Below are positions 10,902 to 19,914 of a stretch of 49,413 nucleotides of DNA, in pieces. The position numbers and the translations under genes are program-made. Where the stretch lies: positions 1-49,413 of the forward strand of contig NZ_JACWCT010000038.1 in assembly GCF_016613415.1 (NCBI RefSeq), read 5' to 3'. A model generated the notes under the pieces. That model saw only the letters and a list, made by a program, of their open reading frames with translations. It searched no databases and was not told the DNA's origin. This DNA is from Methylobacterium ajmalii (lineage in GTDB: Bacteria; Pseudomonadota; Alphaproteobacteria; Rhizobiales; Beijerinckiaceae). Numbering within the stretch: the stretch's first letter is position 1; each line of letters opens with the position of its first letter.

Positions 10902-11631
10902 CTCGCGCCTTGTAGGCTCGCGGAGGTAGGTCCTCGTCGGTCAGGGGCGCGGACATGAGCAACCGGCCGAATGACAGCGGCCGGGCTTGGTCCTGTCCGT
11001 CGAGATCGTGTGCTGCCGTGACGGCTGATCCGTGTCGCAGCACGTATCGCCCCTGCATGATCGTCTCACCGCGCGGCCGCGAGAAAACGGGCGCAGCGCT
11101 TGATCGGGTGAAGCCGAGCTTCGTGAGCACCCGTCCCGAGGCCGGGTTGTCGCCCCCATGCCCAGCACGCGGCACCGTCAGGCGAGCGACCGAGAAGGCG
11201 AACCGGACCAGAGCAGCCCCGGCCTCCGATGCGGAGCCGCGCCCCCAGGCGGCCCGATCGAGCCAGTACCCGAGTCGGGCCTCGGCGCGCGCAACCCCGT
11301 CGATATCGACAACGCCGATCATCATGCCGTTGCACGTGATCGCGAAACGGTAGGCCGCCCCCATCTCCCATTCGCGGGCATGATCGGCGAACCATCGCTC
11401 GATCTCGCACGGATCGGGCGGGAACGCGGCCCGGCTCAAGTTGCGCGACACACCCCACGCCGAAAGGATGTCGACGGCGCGCGCCGCATCGGTGATCCGC
11501 ACGGGCCGAAGAACAAGCCTCTCGGTCGTGATCGCGCGCGGGGATCGGCATGACGGGAGGATCGCGGGCAAGATGGCGACGGTGACGCAACGATAGCATG
11601 GCCGCCGCCGGGTGTTGAGCGTGGCCGCCAC
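10888..11631 (-). CDS. RimJ/RimL-type GNAT acetyltransferase, start uncertain
   Basis: The C-terminal 220 residues read as a RimJ/RimL-like acetyltransferase: [19 protein letters not shown] near the start of the fold, [17 protein letters not shown] as the acetyl-CoA-binding loop, and [10 protein letters not shown] later. Family members acetylate protein N termini or small amines. Start choice is poor: the longest frame begins with GTG at 11631, no in-frame ATG precedes the domain, and the only other close candidate is TTG at 11571. Neither has a convincing ribosome binding site. The protein also carries about 50 extra C-terminal residues. It could be transferred DNA or have a damaged 5' end. 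Confidence 0.72.
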   Translation of the reverse strand: MAATLNTRRRPCYRCVTVAILPAILPSCRSPRAITTERLVLRPVRITDAARAVDILSAWGVSRNLSRAAFPPDPCEIERWFADHAREWEMGAAYRFAITCNGMMIGVVDIDGVARAEARLGYWLDRAAWGRGSASEAGAALVRFAFSVARLTVPRAGHGGDNPASGRVLTKLGFTRSSAAPVFSRPRGETIMQGRYVLRHGSAVTAAHDLDGQDQARPLSFGRLLMSAPLTDEDLPPRAYKARDVES

Positions 11632-11869
11632 TCCACACCATCACCCCGCTTCCCCCGCCCGCCCGCCGCTGCTAGAAGCACCGGATGACCGAATCGCACC
11701 CGCGCCGCGCCGCCATCCGGCGAATTACGAGCCCGGCTTCCGCCTGAGGGCCGCCATCGCGCGGCCGCGCGGAAGGCCGGGTTGCCGCCGTTTCGCCGCT
11801 TGCGATTCCCTCACGGGCGATTCCCTCTCAAGGGCTGCGCGTCCGCGCCCCAGACGAGCCTTGACCACC

Positions 11870-14842
11870 ATGACCGAGCCGAAAACCGCCACCGGGCGCG
11901 ACTATTCCGAGACCCTCTTCCTGCCGGTCACCGATTTTCCGATGCGGGCCGGGCTGCCGCAGCGCGAGCCGGAGATCCTGGAGCGCTGGGCGAGGACCAA
12001 CCTCTACGCCCGCATCCGCGAGGCGGCGGCCGGACGGCCGAAATTCGTGCTGCACGACGGCCCGCCCTACGCCAACGGCCACATCCACATCGGCACCGCG
12101 CTCAACAAGATCCTGAAGGACATCGTCGTCCGGACGCAGGGGTCGCTCGGGCACGACGCCAACTACGTCCCGGGCTGGGACTGCCACGGCCTGCCGATCG
12201 AGTGGAAGATCGAGGAGCAGTACCGCGCCGCCGGCCGCAACAAGGACGACGTGCCGGTGGTCGAGTTCCGGCGCGAGTGCCGGTCCTTCGCCGAGCACTG
12301 GCTGTCGGTGCAGCGCGAGGAGTTCAAGCGCCTCGGCGTCACCGGCGACTGGGACCATCCCTACCTGACCATGGCCTATCCGGCCGAGGCCGCGATCGCC
12401 CGCGAGCTGATGACCTTCGCCACCACCGGCCAGCTCTATCGCGGCTCGAAGCCGGTGATGTGGTCGGTGGTCGAGAAGACCGCGCTCGCCGAGGCCGAGG
12501 TCGAGTACGAGGACCACGTCAGCGACACCATCTGGGCCGCCTTCCCGGTCGTCTCCTCGAAGACGGCCCCGGACTTGCAGGGCGCCCGCGTCGTCATCTG
12601 GACCACCACCCCGTGGACGATCCCGGCCAACCGGGCCGTCGCCTATTCCAAAAAAGTCTCCTACGGATTGTATCGTGTCGTTGCTGCGCCTCAAGAGAAC
12701 TGGTCTCAACCTGGTGTTCGTTACGTTGTTGCTGACAAACTGGCGGGCGACGTCTTCAAGGCAGCGCGCGTCGAATCCTTCGAGCGACTGAGCGACGTCT
12801 CGGCCGAAGAGCTGGCCGGCGTGACGCTGGCGCATCCGCTGGTGTCCTGGAACGACGGCTACGCCTACGCGGTGCCGATGCTGGACGGCGAGCACGTCAC
12901 CGACGACGCCGGCACCGGCTTCGTCCACACCGCACCCAGCCACGGCCGCGAGGATTTCGAGGTCTGGATGGCGAACGGCCGTCAGCTCCGCGAGCGCGGC
13001 ATCGAGACCGCGATCCCCTACACGGTCGATGCCGACGGCGTGCTGACCGAGTCGGCACCGGGCCTCACCGGCACCCGCGTGCTGGACGAGAAGGGCCAGA
13101 AGGGCAACGCCAACAAGGCGGTGATCGCCGCGCTCACCGCCGCCGGCACGCTCGTCGGCCGCGGCACGCTCAAGCACAGCTACCCGCATTCCTGGCGCTC
13201 GAAGAAGCCGGTCATCTTCCGCAACACGCCGCAATGGTTCATCGCCCTCGACAAGCCGGTGGCGAGCCTGAACGACGCGACGTTGCGCGACGTGGCGCTC
13301 CGCGAGATCGCCGTCACCCAATGGGTGCCGCCGCAAGGCCAGAACCGCATCACCGGCATGATCGCCAACCGCCCGGACTGGGTGGTGTCGCGCCAGCGGG
13401 CCTGGGGCGTGCCGATCACGGTCTTCGTCCACCGCGAGACCGGCGAGATCCTGCGCGACGAGACGGTGAACGCCCGCATCCACGCCGCCTTCGCGGCGGA
13501 GGGGGCGGATGCCTGGTTCACCGATGCCGACGGCGCCCGCTTCCTCGCCCCCGAGCACGACCCGGCCGCCTACGAGAAGGTGACCGACGTCCTCGACGTG
13601 TGGTTCGATTCCGGCTCGACCCACGCCTTCACGCTCGGCGACCCGCAGGAGTTTCCGGGTTTGTCCGGCATCCGGCGGCGGCGCGACGGCGGCGGCGACA
13701 CGGTGATGTACCTCGAGGGCTCGGACCAGCATCGCGGCTGGTTCCACTCGTCGCTGCTCGAATCCTGCGGCACCCGCGACCGCGCGCCCTACGACGTGGT
13801 GCTGACCCACGGCTTCGTCCTCGACCCCAAGGGCGAGAAGATGTCGAAGTCGAAGGGCAACGTCGTCGCGCCCCAGGACGTGATCAAGGGCTCGGGCGCC
13901 GACATCCTGCGCCTGTGGGTGGCGGCCTCGGACTATACCGACGACCTGCGCATCGGCCCGGAGATCATCAAGACCTTCTCGGAGACCTACCGCAAGCTGC
14001 GCAACTCGCTGCGCTGGATGCTGGGCACGCTCGCCCATCACCGGCCCGAGGACCGGGTCGCCCCGCAAGACATGCCCGAGCTGGAGCGGTTCATCCTGCA
14101 TCGGCTGGCCGAGCTCGATACCGAGATCCGCGACGCCTTCCGCACCTTCGACACCAAGCGGGTCGTGGCGCTGCTCAACGGCTTCATGACCGGCGACCTG
14201 TCGTCGTTCTACTTCGACGTGCGCAAGGACGCGCTCTACTGCGATCCGATCTCGTCGCAGACCCGGCGCGCCGCGCTCACCGTCGTCGACGAGGTCTTCA
14301 AGCGCGTCACGGTCTGGCTCGCTCCGGTGCTGGCCTTCACGGCGGAAGAGGCCTGGCTCGCGCGCTACCCCTCCGAGACGGCGTCGGTCCATACCGAGAC
14401 CCTGCCGGAGACCCCCACGTCCTGGCGCGACGAGGCGCTGGCGAAGCGCTGGGCCAAGATCCGCCGGGTGCGCCGGGTGGTGACGGGCGCGCTCGAGATC
14501 GAGCGGGCGGGCAAGCGCATCGGCGCGAGCCTGGAGGCGGCCCCGACGGTCTTCGTCGCCGATGCCGACCTGCTGGCGAGCCTCGACGGCATCGACTTCG
14601 CGGAGGTCTGCATCACCTCCGGCATCCAGGTCGCGGCCGGCGAGGGCCCGGCCGAGGCCTTCCGGCTCGACGAGGTCAAGGGGGTCGCGGTGGTGCCGGC
14701 CCTCGCCGAGGGGCGCAAATGCGCCCGCTCGTGGAAGGTGCTGGACAGCGTCGGCAGCGACCCGGACTACCCGGACGTGACGCCCCGCGACGCGCAGGCC
14801 CTGCGCGAGTGGGACGCCCTCCACGCCGAGGCCGCCGAGTAG
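11870..14842 (+). CDS. ileS: Isoleucyl-tRNA synthetase
   Basis: The 990-residue class I synthetase charges tRNA-Ile. The HIGH motif appears as [20 protein letters not shown], with Thr in the last position as is common in alphaproteobacteria. KMSKSKGN marks the second catalytic loop, and [13 protein letters not shown] opens the CP1 editing domain. The ATG at 11870 starts [19 protein letters not shown], a normal N terminus; the frame is open further upstream but without support. lspA follows 27 bases later. A block of about 97 bases (12644-12740) inside the editing domain is only about 46% GC and uses AT-ending codons unlike the rest of the gene. Confidence 0.97.
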   Translation: MTEPKTATGRDYSETLFLPVTDFPMRAGLPQREPEILERWARTNLYARIREAAAGRPKFVLHDGPPYANGHIHIGTALNKILKDIVVRTQGSLGHDANYVPGWDCHGLPIEWKIEEQYRAAGRNKDDVPVVEFRRECRSFAEHWLSVQREEFKRLGVTGDWDHPYLTMAYPAEAAIARELMTFATTGQLYRGSKPVMWSVVEKTALAEAEVEYEDHVSDTIWAAFPVVSSKTAPDLQGARVVIWTTTPWTIPANRAVAYSKKVSYGLYRVVAAPQENWSQPGVRYVVADKLAGDVFKAARVESFERLSDVSAEELAGVTLAHPLVSWNDGYAYAVPMLDGEHVTDDAGTGFVHTAPSHGREDFEVWMANGRQLRERGIETAIPYTVDADGVLTESAPGLTGTRVLDEKGQKGNANKAVIAALTAAGTLVGRGTLKHSYPHSWRSKKPVIFRNTPQWFIALDKPVASLNDATLRDVALREIAVTQWVPPQGQNRITGMIANRPDWVVSRQRAWGVPITVFVHRETGEILRDETVNARIHAAFAAEGADAWFTDADGARFLAPEHDPAAYEKVTDVLDVWFDSGSTHAFTLGDPQEFPGLSGIRRRRDGGGDTVMYLEGSDQHRGWFHSSLLESCGTRDRAPYDVVLTHGFVLDPKGEKMSKSKGNVVAPQDVIKGSGADILRLWVAASDYTDDLRIGPEIIKTFSETYRKLRNSLRWMLGTLAHHRPEDRVAPQDMPELERFILHRLAELDTEIRDAFRTFDTKRVVALLNGFMTGDLSSFYFDVRKDALYCDPISSQTRRAALTVVDEVFKRVTVWLAPVLAFTAEEAWLARYPSETASVHTETLPETPTSWRDEALAKRWAKIRRVRRVVTGALEIERAGKRIGASLEAAPTVFVADADLLASLDGIDFAEVCITSGIQVAAGEGPAEAFRLDEVKGVAVVPALAEGRKCARSWKVLDSVGSDPDYPDVTPRDAQALREWDALHAEAAE

Positions 14843-14869
14843 CGGGCAGGGACAGGGCGAGGAAAAGTC

Positions 14870-15367
14870 ATGCGTCCCCTCCCCTTCGGCCTGCTCGTCG
14901 CGCTCGTCACCCTGGTCCTCGACCAGGCGACGAAGCTCGGCCTCCTGTTCGTCGCCGACCTGCCGGTGCGCGAGCCGGTGGTGCTCGCCCCCTTCGCGCA
15001 GCTGATCGTGGTGTGGAACCGCGGCGTCTCCTACGGGATGTTCCAGCAGGATTCGGCGCTCGGGCGCTGGCTCCTGGTGGGCGTGTCGCTGGCGGCCTCG
15101 GTCGCGCTCTCGGTCTGGATGGCGCGGGCCGGCAGCCGATGGCTCGCAGGCTCGCTCGGCATGATCGTCGGCGGAGCGATCGGCAACGCCATCGACCGGG
15201 CGGCCTACGGGGCGGTGTTCGACTTCGTCCACCTGCATGCCGGCGCCTGGTCCTGGTACGTGTTCAACGTGGCGGATGCCGGCATCGTCTTCGGGGTGGT
15301 CGGCCTCCTCTACGACGGGCTGGTGCTGGAGCGCCGCCGCGCGGCGGCAACGGGCGGTCCGACCTGA
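14870..15367 (+). CDS. lspA: Lipoprotein signal peptidase (signal peptidase II)
   Basis: A 165-residue inner-membrane aspartyl protease that removes signal peptides from lipidated prolipoproteins. Four hydrophobic segments are visible. Conserved features are LDQATK (Asp18), VWNRGVSYG (Asn50), GNAIDR, and the catalytic aspartates Asp118 (GAVFDFVH) and Asp136 (FNVADAGI). The ATG follows GAGGAAAAG and lies 27 bases after ileS, so the two are probably one operon, a very common bacterial arrangement. A strong perfect hairpin follows the stop codon. Confidence 0.96.
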   Translation: MRPLPFGLLVALVTLVLDQATKLGLLFVADLPVREPVVLAPFAQLIVVWNRGVSYGMFQQDSALGRWLLVGVSLAASVALSVWMARAGSRWLAGSLGMIVGGAIGNAIDRAAYGAVFDFVHLHAGAWSWYVFNVADAGIVFGVVGLLYDGLVLERRRAAATGGPT

Positions 15368-15382
15368 AAACGCGTGTGTGTC

Positions 15383-15417
15383 GCGGGCGCAACGACGAGG
15401 ATCGCCGTTGCGCCCGC
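15383..15417 (+). terminator. Strong 12-bp hairpin after lspA
   Basis: GCGGGCGCAACG (15383-15394) and CGTTGCGCCCGC (15406-15417) are perfectly complementary with an 11-base loop, 15 bases after the lspA stop. No T run follows, so it may attenuate transcription or protect the ileS-lspA mRNA end rather than terminate fully. Confidence 0.4.
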
Positions 15418-15498
15418 CCACGGCCACGCCATACCTTCGCCCGAAACCGCCACCACCTCGGGAACCAACTCAGGGGGCGGAACAGGCAAGGGGCCCGC

Positions 15499-16167
15499 AT
15501 GCTCGACAAGCGCACGATACTCGCCGCGGCGACGGCCGCGGTCCTGGCCGCCGGCCTGACGGCTTCCCCGGGCGCGCACGCCCAGGAAGGCGTCGCGATG
15601 AAGAACGCCCTGTCGTCGATCGGCCTGATCGAGCCCGAGCGGCCGACCATCACCTACCGCGAGCGCGCGCCCCTGGTGCTGCCGCCGAAGATGGACAAGG
15701 CCGCCCTGCCGCCGCCGGTCGACCGCCGCGCCCTGCGCGAGGCCAACCCGCAATGGCCGACCGATCCCGAGACCGCCGCCCGCGACCGCCGCGCCGCCGA
15801 GGACCGCAAGCCGATCACCCGCGGCTACGGCGGCCGGATGAGCGACAACAACGCGACCCTGCCGATCCGCGAGATGCAGGCCGGCCGCCGCGAGGGGGCG
15901 GGCGTGCAGACCGAGCCGACCTACAAGCCCGGCGACAACGTCAAGGAGTCGTTCTGGCTCAACCCGATGCAGCTCTTCGCCGGCAAGAAGGACGACGACG
16001 CCAACCTGCCCGACGTCGAGCCCTCCCGCGACACCCTGACCGAGCCGCCGACCGGCTACCGCAAGCCGCCGAACGGCAAGCTCGCCCGGACCGAGCGCGG
16101 GCCGAACGGCATGAAGTCGGACCGCGAGGAAGCCGATCCCGGCGCCTATCTGCGCTCGCGCCAGTAA
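15499..16167 (+). CDS. Exported protein with a DUF3035/BamF-like motif
   Basis: A 222-residue protein with a cleavable signal peptide (about 1-28, ending in GAHA before QEG). The mature part is hydrophilic, Pro/Arg/Asp-rich and probably extended. The segment YRERAPLVLPPKM followed by LPPPVD resembles the core of DUF3035 (BamF) proteins, which in other alphaproteobacteria are outer-membrane lipoproteins of the Bam complex, encoded between lspA and M16 peptidases exactly as here. No lipobox cysteine is seen, so this one would be soluble in the periplasm. The link to BamF is inference from position and a short motif. AAGGGG precedes the ATG. Confidence 0.75.
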   Translation: MLDKRTILAAATAAVLAAGLTASPGAHAQEGVAMKNALSSIGLIEPERPTITYRERAPLVLPPKMDKAALPPPVDRRALREANPQWPTDPETAARDRRAAEDRKPITRGYGGRMSDNNATLPIREMQAGRREGAGVQTEPTYKPGDNVKESFWLNPMQLFAGKKDDDANLPDVEPSRDTLTEPPTGYRKPPNGKLARTERGPNGMKSDREEADPGAYLRSRQ

Positions 16168-16195
16168 CGTTTCCGAGATCCGATCGGGTCTCCCA

Positions 16196-16226
16196 CCCCG
16201 GGCCGCAGCAGCGGCCCGGGGTTTTT
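16196..16226 (+). terminator. Rho-independent terminator
   Basis: CCCCGGGCCGC (16196-16206) pairs perfectly with GCGGCCCGGGG (16211-16221) around an AGCA loop, followed at once by TTTTT (16222-16226). It lies 28 bases after the exported-protein stop codon and closes the ileS-lspA group of genes. Confidence 0.88.
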
Positions 16227-16574
16227 CGTGCGTGAAAGCCCTGCCTCCGGCGCAGGGCTGCACGTCTCCCCGCCTTCGGGGGCGATCCTGCGGAATGCAC
16301 CCAAAGCTTCACCCAAAACTCCGGCCACGCTTCGACTGGACGAGGTCGGGTGCGACCTGCACGGGATGCATTTCTCCGCAGTCTTCGGGTCCCCCCTGCC
16401 ACAAAATGCTCTAGAACAGGGTCTCTAACGGCCGGCGACCCCGGGGACCGGCTCGCCCCCGGCTCCGCCTCTCCCGGCCTCCGACTCGCGAAGAGCCGCA
16501 AGCCTCGCTTAAGTGAGCCGGTTCACGATCCAACACGGGGGGCCCTTCCGGTCGCCCGGCTAAGGTAGATCAGG
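16227..16574. other. Intergenic region with small hairpins upstream of the M16 pair
   Basis: No convincing gene is seen. Two small hairpins follow the terminator: AGCCCTGC/GCAGGGCT (16237-16259) and CCCCG/CGGGG around CCTT (16268-16281). The rest is less GC-rich than coding DNA and presumably holds the promoter of the downstream M16 peptidase genes, but no clear promoter motif can be named. Confidence 0.5.
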
Positions 16575-17969
16575 ATGTCCCCAGTCAGGATGCGCCCCGC
16601 CCCCGGCCTCGCCAGCCCCGTCAGCGCGACCCTGCGCACCGACGCGGCGCCCTTCGGCCGAGCGGAGGCGGGCGGTCCCGAGGTGGCGTCCTTCGTGCTC
16701 GACAACGGCCTCGACGTGGTGGTGGTCCCCGACCACCGCGCCCCCGTCGTCACCCACATGGTCTGGTACCGCAACGGCTCGGCGGATGATCCGCTCGGCC
16801 AGTCCGGCATCGCCCACTTCCTCGAGCACCTGATGTTCAAGGGCACCGAGACCCATCCGGTCGGCGCCTTCTCGAAGGCGGTGTCGAGCTTGGGCGGCCA
16901 GGAGAACGCCTTCACCTCCTTCGACTACACGGCCTACTTCCAGCGGGTCGCCCGCGAGAACCTGAAGACCATGATGAGCTTCGAGGCGGACCGGATGACC
17001 GGCCTGATCCTCGACGACGCCGTGGTGGCGCCCGAGCGCGACGTGGTGCTGGAGGAGCGCCGGATGCGGGTCGAGACCGACCCGTCGGCCCAGCTCTCCG
17101 AGGCGATGGCGGCCTCGCTCTTCGTCCATCACCCCTACGGCATCCCGATCATCGGCTGGATGCACGAGATCGAGGATCTGAACCGCACCCACGCCCTCGA
17201 CTATTACCGCCGCTTCTACACCCCGGAGAACGCCATCTTGGTGGTCGCCGGCGACGTCACCGCCCACGAGGTCCGGCGGCTGGCCGACGACACCTACGGC
17301 GTGGTGACGCCGCGCGGGGCCCGGCCGCAGCGGGTGCGGCCGCGGGAGCCGGAGCCTCGCGCCGCGCGCCGCCTGAGCGTCGCCGATCCGAAGGTCGAGC
17401 AGCCGACCCTGCAGCGGCTCTATCTCACCCCCTCCTGCATGACCGCCCGCGACGGCGAGAGCCACGCGCTCGAACTGTTCGCCGAGGTTCTGGGCGGCGG
17501 GCCGACCTCCTACCTCTACCGCAGCCTGGTGCTCGACCAGGGCGTCGCGGTGAATGCCGGCGCCTGGTACATGGGCTCGGCGATCGACGACACCCGCTTC
17601 TCGGTCTACGCGGTGCCGGCCGAGGGCGTGAGCCTGGAGAAGCTGGAGGAGGCCCTCGACCGGGCGCTCGCCCGCGCCCCCTCCGAGGCCCTGACCGCCA
17701 CCGCGATCGAGCGGGCCAAGACCCGGCTCGTCGCCGAGACCGTCTATTCCTCCGACAGCCAGTCCTCGCTCGCCCGCATCTTCGGCTCGGCGCTCGCCAT
17801 CGGCGAGAGCATCGAGGAGGTGCGGCGCTGGCCCTCCGAGATCGAGGCGGTCCAGGCCTCGCGCCTCGCCGCGGTGGCCGAGCGCTACCTGGTGCCGGCC
17901 CGCTCGGTCACCGGCTACCTGGTCAAGGGCGAGGGTGCCTCGAAGGCGTCTTCGGCCGCGGCGGCCTGA
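16575..17969 (+). CDS. M16 (pitrilysin/MPP-like) zinc metallopeptidase, active subunit
   Basis: A 464-residue M16B peptidase. The inverted zinc motif HxxEH is HFLEH (81-85), and the third ligand Glu about 76 residues later falls in VVLEERRMR (Glu160/161). GQENAFTSFDYTAYF is the usual strand after the motif. Such enzymes degrade peptides in the periplasm or cytoplasm, often as a heterodimer with a second subunit lacking the zinc site, and that second subunit is the next gene, 81 bases downstream. No clear signal peptide is visible in the first 40 residues, so compartment is uncertain. Confidence 0.92.
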   Translation: MSPVRMRPAPGLASPVSATLRTDAAPFGRAEAGGPEVASFVLDNGLDVVVVPDHRAPVVTHMVWYRNGSADDPLGQSGIAHFLEHLMFKGTETHPVGAFSKAVSSLGGQENAFTSFDYTAYFQRVARENLKTMMSFEADRMTGLILDDAVVAPERDVVLEERRMRVETDPSAQLSEAMAASLFVHHPYGIPIIGWMHEIEDLNRTHALDYYRRFYTPENAILVVAGDVTAHEVRRLADDTYGVVTPRGARPQRVRPREPEPRAARRLSVADPKVEQPTLQRLYLTPSCMTARDGESHALELFAEVLGGGPTSYLYRSLVLDQGVAVNAGAWYMGSAIDDTRFSVYAVPAEGVSLEKLEEALDRALARAPSEALTATAIERAKTRLVAETVYSSDSQSSLARIFGSALAIGESIEEVRRWPSEIEAVQASRLAAVAERYLVPARSVTGYLVKGEGASKASSAAAA

Positions 17970-18050
17970 ATCCCGCATCCTGACACCGCCCGGGGCGTGC
18001 GCGCCGCCGGGCGGATCCGTCTTCGCACGTCACGACAACAAGAGGTCCTC

Positions 18051-19352
18051 ATGACCCCGGCCGACGCCGTCTCCCGCAGCACCGCCGCCCCGGCGTCCTC
18101 CTCGTCGCCGACCCAGGCGCGTCCCGTCCTCTCGGCCCGCGGCATCGAGGCCTGGCACGTCGAATCGCCGATCGTCCCGCTGATCGCGCTCGCCTTCACC
18201 TTCGAGGGCGGGGCCGCCCAGGACCCCGAGGGCAAGTCCGGCACCGCCCAGATGCTGGCACGCCTCCTCGACGAGGGGGCCGGCCCGCACGATTCCGACG
18301 CCTTCCAGGAGCGGCTCGCCGCCCGCGCCATCGAGCTGAGCTTCCATGCCGGGCCGGACGCCATCGGCGGCTCGCTCAAGATGCTGGTCAAGCACGCCGA
18401 CGAGGCGATCGCGCTGCTCGCCCTGGCGCTGGCCCAGCCGCGCTTCGACCCGCCGGCGATCGAGCGGGTGCGGGCCCAGATGCTCGCCGGGCTGCGCTAC
18501 CAGCAGAACGATCCCGGCGTGATGGCCTCGCGCCGCTTCTTCGCCGAGGCCTATCCCGGCCACCCCTACGGCCGGCCCTCCTCGGGCACGATCGAGAGCG
18601 TGTCGGCGATCACCCGCGACGACCTCGTGGCGATGCACCGCCGGCTCCTCGCCCGCGGCCGGGTCAAGGTCGCGGCGGTGGGTGCCATCGACGAGGAGGC
18701 GCTGCTGCGCGCCCTCGACGCCGCCTTCGGCGACCTGCCGGAGGGCGGCGCCCTGACGGCGGTGCCGGCGACCACGATCACCGGCCTCGGCCGCCGCATC
18801 GTCGTCGACCTCGACGTGCCGCAATCGGTCCTGCGCTTCGGCACCGACGGCGTGCCGTGGCGCGACCCCGACTTCATCCCGGCCTACGTGCTCAACCACA
18901 TCCTGGGCGGCGGCGCCTTCACGTCTCGGCTGTTTCAGGAGGTGCGCGAGAAGCGCGGGCTCGCCTACTCGGTCGGCACCTCGCTGGTGAGCCACCGCGC
19001 CGCCTCGATGACCTGGGGCTACACCGCGACCAAGAACGAGCGCGTCGCCGAATGCCTGGCGGTGATCTCCGACGAGATCGCCCGCCTGACCAGCGACGGG
19101 CCCGACGACGACGAGTTGCAGAAGGCCAAGGACTACCTCACCGGCTCCTACGCGCTCGGCTTCGACACCTCGACCAAGATCGCCCACCAGCTGGTGCAGA
19201 TCGCCTTCGAGGGCCTCGGCATCGACTACATCGCACGCCGCAACGGCCTGATCGGCGCGGTGACGCAGGCCGACATCCGCCGTGCCGCTGCCCGGACCCT
19301 CGGCGACGGCAAGCTGCTGGTGGTCGCCGCGGGACGTCCCACCGCGATGTGA
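18051..19352 (+). CDS. M16 family peptidase-like subunit without zinc site
   Basis: A 433-residue M16 paralogue. Where the HxxEH motif should be it reads SGTAQMLARLLDEG, so it cannot bind zinc. It keeps the C-terminal substrate-binding region (KRGLAYSVGTSLVSHRAA, followed by TATKNERVAE). It most likely pairs with the active M16 protein encoded just upstream, as alpha and beta subunits do in mitochondrial processing peptidase and bacterial M16B dimers. The ATG at 18051 follows AAGAGGT. A longer frame upstream has no ribosome binding site. Confidence 0.9.
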   Translation: MTPADAVSRSTAAPASSSSPTQARPVLSARGIEAWHVESPIVPLIALAFTFEGGAAQDPEGKSGTAQMLARLLDEGAGPHDSDAFQERLAARAIELSFHAGPDAIGGSLKMLVKHADEAIALLALALAQPRFDPPAIERVRAQMLAGLRYQQNDPGVMASRRFFAEAYPGHPYGRPSSGTIESVSAITRDDLVAMHRRLLARGRVKVAAVGAIDEEALLRALDAAFGDLPEGGALTAVPATTITGLGRRIVVDLDVPQSVLRFGTDGVPWRDPDFIPAYVLNHILGGGAFTSRLFQEVREKRGLAYSVGTSLVSHRAASMTWGYTATKNERVAECLAVISDEIARLTSDGPDDDELQKAKDYLTGSYALGFDTSTKIAHQLVQIAFEGLGIDYIARRNGLIGAVTQADIRRAAARTLGDGKLLVVAAGRPTAM

Positions 19353-19360
19353 GGCCGAGG

Positions 19361-19385
19361 GGGCCGGCGCTCGCGGCGCCGGCCC
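19361..19385. terminator. Hairpin between convergent M16 and cupin genes
   Basis: GGGCCGGCGC (19361-19370) and GCGCCGGCCC (19376-19385) form a perfect 10-bp stem around TCGCG. It sits between the M16 stop (19352) and the minus-strand cupin stop (19385-19387), where a bidirectional terminator is expected. No T run. Confidence 0.45.
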
Positions 19386-19822
19386 TACGCCATCACGTCC
19401 CCCTCCGGCGGGCGCAACGCGTCGAGCTCCGGCAGCAGCACCACGCTCTCCTGCTCGTTCGGATCGGTGCGGGCGATCACCGCCGTGCAGGTCTCGGTGC
19501 GGCTGGCGTTGTAGGGCAGGTGCGGCACCCCGGCCGGGATGTAGACGAAATCGCCCGCCCGGCTCCACAGGTGGTGCTCCAGGCGCTCGCCGTACCAGGT
19601 GCCGGCGACGCCCGAGAGCACGTGGAGCGCCGTCTCGTGCGCCTCGTGCAGGTGGGCCCTGGCGCGGGCCCCCGGCGGCAGGGTGACGAGCTGCATGTGC
19701 AGTCCCGTCGATCCGACCGTCTCGGCGGAGACCGCGGGCGCATAGGTCAGCGCCTGCTTGCCGACGATGGCGGGGCCGGGTCGCACGACCCGGCAGGTCG
19801 TTTCGGGTGACGAAGACTCCAT
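19385..19822 (-). CDS. Cupin-domain protein
   Basis: A 145-residue single cupin. Metal ligands are visible as His57 and His59 (AHLHEAHET), Glu63 and His101 (IPAGVPHLPYN), with the turn glycines GTWYG between the two cupin motifs. The protein should bind one divalent metal, but no substrate can be told from sequence. GGAGGA lies seven bases before the ATG. It is 92 bases downstream of the D-amino-acid-oxidase-like gene on the same strand, so a shared transcript and a role in the same catabolic step are possible but unproven. Confidence 0.82.
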   Translation of the reverse strand: MESSSPETTCRVVRPGPAIVGKQALTYAPAVSAETVGSTGLHMQLVTLPPGARARAHLHEAHETALHVLSGVAGTWYGERLEHHLWSRAGDFVYIPAGVPHLPYNASRTETCTAVIARTDPNEQESVVLLPELDALRPPEGDVMA

Positions 19823-19914
19823 GGTGCGTCCTCCGTTCGAGCGGAGGCGAGCTTACGGCGTTTCGCCCTGGCCGGCGCGCGGGATCGTCGCGGACCCGAA
19901 CGGAGATCCGCTCC

